Of a DNA stretch of 12,184 nucleotides, positions 7,091-12,184 are shown piece after piece. A model generated the notes under the pieces. That model did no database searches and was not told where the DNA came from. It was given only the letters and a program-made list of their open reading frames with translations. A program made the position numbers and the translations under genes. Source of the DNA: JAYTQG01 sp043746815 (GTDB lineage Bacteria > Actinomycetota > Thermoleophilia > Miltoncostaeales > Miltoncostaeaceae); NCBI GenBank assembly GCA_043746815.1, contig JAYTQG010000038.1, positions 1-12,184 on the forward strand, given 5' to 3'. Each line of letters begins with the position of its first letter. Position 1 is the first letter of the stretch.

Positions 7091-7336
7091 ATGGAGACGA
7101 TTTCGCTTCGCGAACTCAGCAACAACGCGAGCCAGGTCATACGCCGCGTTGAGGCAGGTGAGCGCCTCACGGTGATGGTGGATGGCCGTCCCGCGGCCGA
7201 TCTCGTTCCCCATACTGGGCGTCGGCGATTCGTCAGTCGCGATGACTTCCTGACGTTCTTCACCTCGCGTCGACCGACTCCGACGCTCCGCGATGACGTT
7301 GGCACGTTGGTTCCGGATACAACCGACGATGTCTGA
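7091..7336 (+). CDS. Phd/YefM (VapB-type) antitoxin
   Basis: Small DNA-binding antitoxin that would neutralise a cognate VapC ribonuclease and repress its own operon. From ATG 7091 it has 81 residues. The Phd-fold N-terminus is clear: SLRELSNNASQVIRRVEAGE (5-24), then LTVMVDGRPAADLVP (26-40). The C-terminal part (41-81) is the variable, flexible toxin-binding arm. An earlier in-frame ATG at 7073 would add six residues (MRDNRS); 7091 is preferred because homologues start just before the SLREL helix. Neither start has a ribosome binding site. GACAAT at 7079-7084, six bases before ATG 7091, may be a -10 for a leaderless message, but this is weak. It lies 26 nt after asd and overlaps the toxin remnant by 8 nt. 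Confidence 0.82.
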   Translation: METISLRELSNNASQVIRRVEAGERLTVMVDGRPAADLVPHTGRRRFVSRDDFLTFFTSRRPTPTLRDDVGTLVPDTTDDV

Positions 7337-7478
7337 CGCACTGCTCGACACGAGCGTGTTGATCGGGCTCGAAACCGCTCGGGAAGCGGCAGATCAGATA
7401 CCGGACCATGCAGTTCCGGTTGAGGATGGGGTCGCTCGCTGCTTTGCTGAGACGCGTTTGGCTGTTCGGCTGATCTAG
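7329..7478 (+). pseudogene. Truncated VapC-type PIN-domain toxin remnant
   Basis: Encodes only 49 residues, against about 130 for a working VapC ribonuclease. The N-terminus is classic PIN: ALLDTSVLIGLET (4-16), with D7 the first catalytic aspartate. After this, AVPV (28-31) and FAETRLAVRLI (39-49) look like the family's SVVT.AEL..GV helix. They are separated by about seven extra residues (EDGVARC), and TAG then ends the frame. The later acidic residues that complete the PIN active site are absent, so nuclease activity is very unlikely. Its ATG overlaps the antitoxin stop by 8 nt, the normal toxin-antitoxin layout. Just 25 bp separate its stop from the end of the convergent permease gene, so the missing 3' part was probably lost at this junction. 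Neither other frame restores a PIN sequence nearby. Confidence 0.72.
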
Positions 7479-7503
7479 CGCATGGGACCCTTCAGTCGGT
7501 AGC

Positions 7504-9810
7504 TCAGACTGCTGACGGAAGCGTCGTCGACCGCAATTCGGCTCGCCCTGTAAATCGCCACGCGGCAAGGGCTGCAACGCCGACGCTGAGGCCGATCGCG
7601 ACCAGGGCCGTCAAGCCAATGATGATCAGACCGCGGGTCGGGAAGACCAGCCCCGCACCCGTGCCGACATTGGCCCCGATTGGAATCCCGATGGCCAGTC
7701 CGGTGATGACCGCGCCGATGGTGGCGACAATGCACGGAACGGCGGCTTCAATCGCTGCCGCTCCCACCAGGGTGCGACGGGGAGATCCCAGTGCGATCAG
7801 TCGCTCGTACATCTGCCGTCGCTCCATGAGTCCCTCGATCGTGGCAATCGCGCCTGTCAGTGCGCCCAGAAGCACAATCACGCTGAGCAGGGCGACCGAT
7901 TTGGCACCCGACGACCAGGTTTCCGTTGGCTCGCCTGTGGAGCGGAGGGTCGCGCCTGTTGGCAGGGCCAGGGAAATGCGTTCGGCGACCTGCTCCCTGG
8001 TCGCGGTGGCGATCTCGATCCGGAGTGGTGCGCTCCGGAAGTGGGTCGGAAGCAGGCGCGGGGGAATGAACACCGCGCTGTGCGTTTCCCAGCCGTCCCC
8101 GACCACCCGTGCTACCCCTACCGGATTGCCAACCGGGCTGGTCCCGGACTCAACGTAGGCGGCGAGCTGGATCGTGGAGCCAACGCGCAGTCCCGTCGAA
8201 CGCAAGACGACGGCGCCGTCTGGACACACCGTGGAAATGGGCAACCGGCGAACTCGAGCCAACGCACCACAGTCGCCCGTTTCGATAGGAAATGAGATCG
8301 GGCCCGGGAGGTCACTCCTGAGGTTGTTCACCTGCGCGATTGTCGTGGACGCGATGACTCCGGGCACGCTCTTCAGCCGACGAAGGAACGGTCGAATGTC
8401 TGGCCCCGGGCTGGTGTTCTGATCGAGGTTCACTGCGAGATCGGCTCGATTCGGGTCCGGGCTGGTGGCCTCGGCGGCAATTCCACAGACGGCGATGGTG
8501 CCCAGCAGCAGGGAGATCGCGGCGACGCGGAATGTCCGATTTGCGCTTCCGTAGTGCGTGGCGAGTCGGGCACCTGAGATCACTCCCGCGGGTGTGCGTC
8601 CATCGCGCAGGCGCTCCGCCACGCGCAGCATGAGCCCAGTTCCGACCATGTTGAGTGCGGCGAACGCCCCGAAGGTCGCCAAGATGGTGAGGGGGACCAC
8701 GAGCAGGGTACGACGACCGGTGCCGAGAAAGAGAACGGAGAGCGGCACCAGCGCCAACCCGAGAATCAGCACGGTGACCGTCAGTCGTCCAAGCCATGAG
8801 GGGCGCGGACCGTCGACCCGAGTGTCCAGCGGAGCCACGCTCGCACGGCGGACACCGAGCACCGCTGAACATACGGCGAGGCCGACGACGGCTGCGATGG
8901 TGGCGAATGGGAGCCAAAGGGGCACGGAGAGGTCACTTCGGAATGCGCTGAGCCCGAAGAGTGAACTCTGCGGTCGGGCCCAGATCAGAAGTGCTGTGAG
9001 CCCGACACCGAGCACCGCCCCGGTGAGTGACCCAACAGCGGACTCCATGGCGATCGCGGCGCGTGCCTGGGCGGGAGTCGCTCCCACAAGGGCTGCTGAC
9101 GAGGCGCGCCGCCTACGACTCAGCAGCGCGAAACGTCCGGTGTTGCTAGTGAAGGCCAGCAGCGAACCGATCAGCGGAATCAGGACAAAGACGAGCCCGG
9201 TGCGCTGGTTCGTCGCATCTGCACGGACGCTGGCGTCGGGGGCGGGCCAGCCGCGCGGCGGGTCGAACGACCAGACCACGGCCGTATCGAGGTTCCGCTG
9301 CGGCGAGCGAGGCAGTTGCGAGGGTGCCAGGCCAACAATGGCCACAAGGTCGTCGGGGGTCGCAAGGTACGCGCGCGGGACCGATCCGACGATGCGCGCA
9401 CCCGTTCGTCCTGCCAGCGGAGCACCGCTCTCGCGGATCAGGTCGGCCAATGGGGCAGAGACCAAGGCTTCACCCGGAGCGGGCAATCGAGGAATGGCCT
9501 TCGGATGTGGGGCGTGCGCGCCGGTCGTCGCGACGCGTACGACGGTCAGCCGGCGGTCTCCGTAGCGGGAGTCGGAGACTGACCATGTGGTGTGCTCGCG
9601 GGCCAACATCGCCGGGTCCTCGGTCCACCCGCCCGTGGACTGGAGGGGACTGAGGGCCGCGCGGCGCTGGTCTTGCCGTCCCCATGCCTGCCAGAACGCA
9701 GTCGAGGTCAGCGCGATCACCGTGGCCACAAGACTGGCGACAGCGATGACGGCCTGGCGCGCGAAGCCAGCGCGGCCCTGGCGAAGCGCCAGCCAGAGGG
9801 CCGTCTTCAT
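7504..9810 (-). CDS. FtsX-like ABC transporter permease (MacB type)
   Basis: Membrane component of an ABC system of the MacB/LolC/FtsX class, which moves substrates or transmits mechanical force across the envelope. From ATG 9810 it has 768 residues. About ten hydrophobic helices are visible, near 18-40, 203-221, 254-276, 298-320, 341-362, 368-394, 427-447, 637-659, 686-710 and 726-750. Two extracytoplasmic domains (about 41-200 and 448-635) and two FtsX-like units (205-330 and 640-757) show an internally duplicated permease. The second half has the typical ERLIALGSPRRTLVGAAAIE coupling segment (669-688). The start at 9810 forms an ATGA overlap with the ATPase stop; an in-frame start at 9837 would add nine residues and a longer overlap and is less likely. 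Substrate is unknown; drug or peptide export or resistance is common for PadR-linked systems of this kind. Confidence 0.9.
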   Translation of the reverse strand: MKTALWLALRQGRAGFARQAVIAVASLVATVIALTSTAFWQAWGRQDQRRAALSPLQSTGGWTEDPAMLAREHTTWSVSDSRYGDRRLTVVRVATTGAHAPHPKAIPRLPAPGEALVSAPLADLIRESGAPLAGRTGARIVGSVPRAYLATPDDLVAIVGLAPSQLPRSPQRNLDTAVVWSFDPPRGWPAPDASVRADATNQRTGLVFVLIPLIGSLLAFTSNTGRFALLSRRRRASSAALVGATPAQARAAIAMESAVGSLTGAVLGVGLTALLIWARPQSSLFGLSAFRSDLSVPLWLPFATIAAVVGLAVCSAVLGVRRASVAPLDTRVDGPRPSWLGRLTVTVLILGLALVPLSVLFLGTGRRTLLVVPLTILATFGAFAALNMVGTGLMLRVAERLRDGRTPAGVISGARLATHYGSANRTFRVAAISLLLGTIAVCGIAAEATSPDPNRADLAVNLDQNTSPGPDIRPFLRRLKSVPGVIASTTIAQVNNLRSDLPGPISFPIETGDCGALARVRRLPISTVCPDGAVVLRSTGLRVGSTIQLAAYVESGTSPVGNPVGVARVVGDGWETHSAVFIPPRLLPTHFRSAPLRIEIATATREQVAERISLALPTGATLRSTGEPTETWSSGAKSVALLSVIVLLGALTGAIATIEGLMERRQMYERLIALGSPRRTLVGAAAIEAAVPCIVATIGAVITGLAIGIPIGANVGTGAGLVFPTRGLIIIGLTALVAIGLSVGVAALAAWRFTGRAELRSTTLPSAV

Positions 9811-10490
9811 TGCGCGACCGCGGCCGGGGCGCCGCACCGGCCGTCGACGATGTTGATCTCTCGCTCGGCGTACGCGGCGACGCGGGCATCGTGTGTCACG
9901 AGCAGCACTGCCATGCCGCGGTCGCTTGACTCGCGTGCGATCAGCTCCATCACTTGCTCACCAGCCAGGCTGTCGAGGGCACCGGTCGGCTCGTCGGCGA
10001 AGAGGATTCGAGGCTCGTGAACAAGCGCCTGGGCGATCGCGACCCGCTGGCGCTGGCCACCCGAGAGTTCGGTCGGGCGCTTTGCGCGCGACGGCTCCAT
10101 CCCGACGCGGGCCAGCCAGTGCCGCGCCCGCTCGGTCGCCTCCGGTCGCGGCGTCCCGTCGAACAACAGTGGGAGCATGACGTTGGCCGTGGCAGTGAGC
10201 TCCGGGATCAACTCGCCAAACTGAAACACGAAGCCGAAGGCTCGGCGCCGGAGAGCCGCCCGCTCGGGAGCACCCATTCGGTCAACCCTGGACCCATCGA
10301 AGTGGACCTCGCCATGATCGGGCACCGTGATCCCCGCCAGGCAGTGCATCAGCGTCGACTTCCCCGAGCCGCTGGCCCCGCGGACTGCGACCGTTTCGCC
10401 CGACGCCAGCTCGATCGAGGCGTCGCGCAGGGCGGTATCCAAGCCGAATCGTTTGCCGAGGGCGATGCCGCGAAGCAGGGGGGCGGTCAT
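9807..10490 (-). CDS. ABC transporter ATP-binding protein (MacB/LolD type)
   Basis: ATPase that powers the adjacent FtsX-like permease. It has 227 residues, a single nucleotide-binding domain. Visible motifs are Walker A GASGSGKST (38-46), Q-loop Q90 in FVFQFGELIPELT, ABC signature LSGGQRQRVAIAQAL (142-156), Walker B RILFADEPTGALDS (161-174) with catalytic E167, and the switch histidine H200 in VTHD. The LTATANVMLPLLF stretch after the Q-loop is typical of the MacB/LolD subclass. All catalytic residues are present. ATG 10490 overlaps the padR stop by ATGA, and its own stop overlaps the permease start in the same way, so the three genes form one translationally coupled operon. Confidence 0.95.
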   Translation of the reverse strand: MTAPLLRGIALGKRFGLDTALRDASIELASGETVAVRGASGSGKSTLMHCLAGITVPDHGEVHFDGSRVDRMGAPERAALRRRAFGFVFQFGELIPELTATANVMLPLLFDGTPRPEATERARHWLARVGMEPSRAKRPTELSGGQRQRVAIAQALVHEPRILFADEPTGALDSLAGEQVMELIARESSDRGMAVLLVTHDARVAAYAEREINIVDGRCGAPAAVAQ

Positions 10491-11011
10491 GTCGTGAGTT
10501 CCTTTGCGAGTTCGTCAAGGCGGGCGGTCGTGAGATCCAGCCACCTAAGGTCGGCGTCCAGATGAAAGATCGCGAGGTCCATCAGCAGCACCTCTGCGAG
10601 TCCTTCCCCCCGACGCAGGCGCGTCAATTCGCGCATTCGTTCCAGGTGAAGCGCTCGCTGCTCCGTCAGGAGCTTCTCCGCATCCCGTCCGGAGCCCAGT
10701 GAGAGGACAACCTTCGCGAAGAGCGTGCTACGAAGGTGAGGGTCGGGCGGGTCGGGGGTCGCGAGCCACAGTTCAAGCTCAGCACGGCCACCCTCGGTGA
10801 TCGCATACCGCTTGCGATCCGGCCCTTGCCCCGACTCGGTCCCGAGCGGTTCCGCGCGGCCATCGCGCACCAGTCGCGCCAGGGTCGCGTAGATCTGACC
10901 GAAGCGCAACGGAGGGCCGTCGCGGAAGAGGCGGTCGTGGTCCTGTTTCAGCTCATAGCCGTGTCGCGGCTCCCGTTCGAGCATGGCGAGCAGGGTGTGA
11001 GACGTCGACAC
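10487..11011 (-). CDS. PadR-family transcriptional regulator
   Basis: Winged-helix repressor of 174 residues, first gene of an operon with an ABC ATPase and a permease. Residues 1-85 form the PadR DNA-binding domain: HTLLAMLEREPRHGYELKQ (5-23), recognition helix around GQIYATLARLVRDG (38-51), and the wing KRYAITEGG (67-75). The rest (about 95-174) is the helical dimerisation region of the Vir_act_alpha_C type. Start is GTG 11011, eight bases after a TATACT -10 box, so the message is probably leaderless. A perfect palindrome sits on that promoter, so it likely represses its own operon and is released by a ligand, often the compound exported. The ligand cannot be told from sequence. Confidence 0.93.
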   Translation of the reverse strand: MSTSHTLLAMLEREPRHGYELKQDHDRLFRDGPPLRFGQIYATLARLVRDGRAEPLGTESGQGPDRKRYAITEGGRAELELWLATPDPPDPHLRSTLFAKVVLSLGSGRDAEKLLTEQRALHLERMRELTRLRRGEGLAEVLLMDLAIFHLDADLRWLDLTTARLDELAKELTT

Positions 11012-11019
11012 ACCTCATG

Positions 11020-11047
11020 AGTATACCCACAGGGTATAGAAGGTCAA
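11020..11047 (-). promoter_or_regulatory. padR operon promoter (TTGACC, 16 bp, TATACT) with leaderless spacing
   Basis: Read on the minus strand, TTGACC (11047-11042) and TATACT (11025-11020) are near-consensus -35 and -10 boxes with a 16-bp spacer. Eight bases separate the -10 from GTG 11011, placing the transcription start at or beside the start codon. The promoter lies in the 50-bp gap between padR and the gene upstream, so the padR operon is likely transcribed on its own. Confidence 0.65.
11022..11038. promoter_or_regulatory. Palindromic operator, probable PadR binding site
   Basis: TATACCC-ACA-GGGTATA is a perfect 7-3-7 inverted repeat. It covers most of the padR -10 box and part of the spacer, so a bound dimer would block RNA polymerase. 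Known PadR operators are often built on TATAC/GTATA half-sites, which match here. Binding itself is inferred. Confidence 0.65.
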
Positions 11048-11061
11048 ATGGGGGAGTTTCC

Positions 11062-11910
11062 CTACGGTTTGCGCGAAATTGCCCGGAGCCTGCCGAGCAT
11101 TTCGTTCGCGCCTGGAGATCCCGCACGTTCGGTAGCTTCCAAGCCGCGCTCAACTCGGGGCAGGAGCCGTTGCAGCTCGCCGATGGATCGCGCTTGGTTC
11201 AGCTCTTCACGGGCGGCAGCGTATTCCTGCGCGGCTGTCGCGAGTCCTTCACTCGTCGGGGTGTCGTTTCCGATGCTCGCGCTCTGGCGTTCGACGCGAC
11301 GGCCGAGTTCATCCACGCCCTCCGTGACGACAGTACGGGTGGCTTGGATTACTTCGCGCTCCTCGGCCTGGCGGCGTCGCACCCCGCTTGCCACGGCCCA
11401 GAGCCCGCCCATCAGCCCGAGCGCGAGGAGGGCGAAGAGTCCGCGGGTCGCGCCCGAACCACTCGTGTCGGTCCGTACGGCTGACACCTCCGCAGCCTTG
11501 GCGGCGCGCTCGACGGTGTTCGGAATACGGGCAACGTGTGCTTCTCGAAGCCGCTTGGTCACAGTCGCTGCATCGAGTGGTCCGTCAACGGCAACGGGTG
11601 CTCCTGACGCCGCGACAACGAGCGTCCCTTCAAGACGGAGAGCACTGCGAAGCGTCTTCGCGTACGCGGCCATTGATGGGGATCCAACCGGGCCTGGGAC
11701 AATCGCAATTTTCGTCGTCCGCTGACTGTGCCGGAGGGCGTTCGTCGTGACGAGGAGGCGCTTCTCGGCCGCCCGCTCGTCTTGAACCACGCTGGCCGCC
11801 ACATAGACGTCGCTCTGACGCAGCGCAGTCAGTGCTGGGTCCCCAGCAGCCGTGCCAAAGCTCGCGAGCAGGACTGCAAGCGCGAGGCCCCCGAGGAGGC
11901 CAGTTTTCAC
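11062..11910 (-). CDS. Secreted/membrane-anchored protein with signal peptide, one TM helix and helical cytoplasmic tail
   Basis: Not firmly recognised. It has 282 residues: a signal peptide (1-23, hydrophobic core GLALAVLLASFG), then a domain of about 100 residues with alternating strands and helices (LRQSDVYVAASV, TKIAIVPG, GTLVVAAS). A linker, one transmembrane helix (about 155-176, LFALLALGLMGGLWAVASG) and an arginine stop-transfer cluster follow. The tail (177-282) is charged and helix-rich, with EERE, EYAAAREELNQA and RVERGLE stretches, possibly coiled coil. The outside domain vaguely resembles TPM or mycobacterial Rv1476-like domains, but this is weak. The predicted layout is domain outside and tail inside. 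Start GTG 11910 overlaps the previous gene's stop as GTGA, suggesting coupled translation with the acetyltransferase-like gene. Confidence 0.75.
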   Translation of the reverse strand: MKTGLLGGLALAVLLASFGTAAGDPALTALRQSDVYVAASVVQDERAAEKRLLVTTNALRHSQRTTKIAIVPGPVGSPSMAAYAKTLRSALRLEGTLVVAASGAPVAVDGPLDAATVTKRLREAHVARIPNTVERAAKAAEVSAVRTDTSGSGATRGLFALLALGLMGGLWAVASGVRRRQAEEREVIQATRTVVTEGVDELGRRVERQSASIGNDTPTSEGLATAAQEYAAAREELNQARSIGELQRLLPRVERGLEATERAGSPGANEMLGRLRAISRKP

Positions 11911-12184
11911 CGAGAGGCCTCGGGTGCGGGCCTCCGTGCCGTGGTGAGATTGCGGAGCCGCTCAACCACACGAGCAGCGGGGGACGGCGCAGGCTGCAAA
12001 CCGCCAAGCTCCAGACGCATCAAGGCGACGGCTCCGTCACCGCGAACGACAACAAAGCCGAGGCGTTCGAGAAGGTCGGCATCCTGCAACGTTCGGTGTC
12101 CCGCGTGTTGCGGCTGTCGGTCTTCCTCTTCGATGATCACCGCGAAGGTCTCAACGGCCGTTGCTCCGCGGGACTTCAAATCAG
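11907..12184 (-). CDS. Probable GNAT-family N-acetyltransferase, C-terminal part (5' end outside the window)
   Basis: The frame stays open from the right edge to TGA 11909-11907. A TTG at 12179 could start a 90-residue product, but the frame continues upstream without a stop, so this is more likely the end of a longer gene. LKSRGATAVETFAVI, then DLLERLGFVVVRGDGAVALMRLEL, match the C-terminal pattern of GNAT acetyltransferases: an RGA..VE strand, then an aromatic-poor 'L.ERLGF..V' helix-strand, then a final MRL.L strand. The acetyl-CoA binding R/Q-x-x-G-x-G/A motif would lie off the edge and is not seen. The last 30 residues are proline- and arginine-rich and look disordered. Substrate unknown. 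Confidence 0.55.
   Translation of the reverse strand, partial: DLKSRGATAVETFAVIIEEEDRQPQHAGHRTLQDADLLERLGFVVVRGDGAVALMRLELGGLQPAPSPAARVVERLRNLTTARRPAPEASR

Noticed and set aside
7479..7503. Possible bidirectional terminator between the toxin remnant and the permease
   Set aside because: Only a four-base-pair AGTC/GACT stem can be drawn and there is no T-tract.
8558..9565. A 335-codon plus-strand frame opposite the permease gene
   Set aside because: Translation is rich in Arg, Ser and Thr with no hydrophobic or domain pattern, whereas the minus strand gives a coherent ten-helix permease.
9811..9837. Alternative nine-codon-longer start for the permease at 9837
   Set aside because: The MRRPGRGRA extension is not typical of FtsX-like permeases, and the ATG at 9810 gives the same ATGA overlap seen at the other operon junction.

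Overview
The window is GC-rich, densely packed chromosomal DNA, most likely from an actinomycete (Actinomycetota). The signs are high GC codon use, frequent GTG and TTG starts, the recR / lysC / asd neighbourhood typical of that phylum, and TANNNT boxes 7-8 nt before start codons, as in leaderless transcripts. The deviant XseA motifs and the large GGDEF-EAL protein would suit a deep lineage such as Thermoleophilia, but that is inference. No rRNA, tRNA, CRISPR array or insertion sequence was seen.

Left part (1-3163): the 3' end of recR (+) meets, tail to tail and overlapping by 42 bp, a 919-residue membrane protein on the minus strand. That protein has a 7TM-like input region, two PAS domains, GGDEF and EAL, and should make and/or degrade cyclic di-GMP. 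It is divergent from xseA.

Centre (3164-7064, +): a tight run of xseA-xseB (exonuclease VII) and lysC-asd (the first two steps of the aspartate pathway to lysine, threonine, methionine and diaminopimelate). The junctions are an ATGA overlap, a 48-nt gap and a TGATG overlap. lysC has no canonical start with a well-placed ribosome binding site but has AGGAG seven nt before an in-frame ATC. It also carries a good internal start for a regulatory beta subunit.

7091-7478 (+): a Phd/VapB-type antitoxin followed by a PIN-domain (VapC) toxin remnant of only 49 codons.

7504-11011 (-): a padR - ABC ATPase - FtsX-type permease operon, with ATGA overlaps at both junctions. Its promoter holds a perfect 7-3-7 palindrome over the -10 box, so PadR probably represses its own operon.

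11062-12184 (-): a signal-peptide protein with one further membrane segment, overlapping by GTGA the 3' end of a probable GNAT acetyltransferase that runs off the right edge.

Nothing here is clearly a wholly new system. The points most worth a second look are the missing acidic residues in XseA, the lysC start, the PadR operator, the broken toxin-antitoxin pair and the recR overlap.
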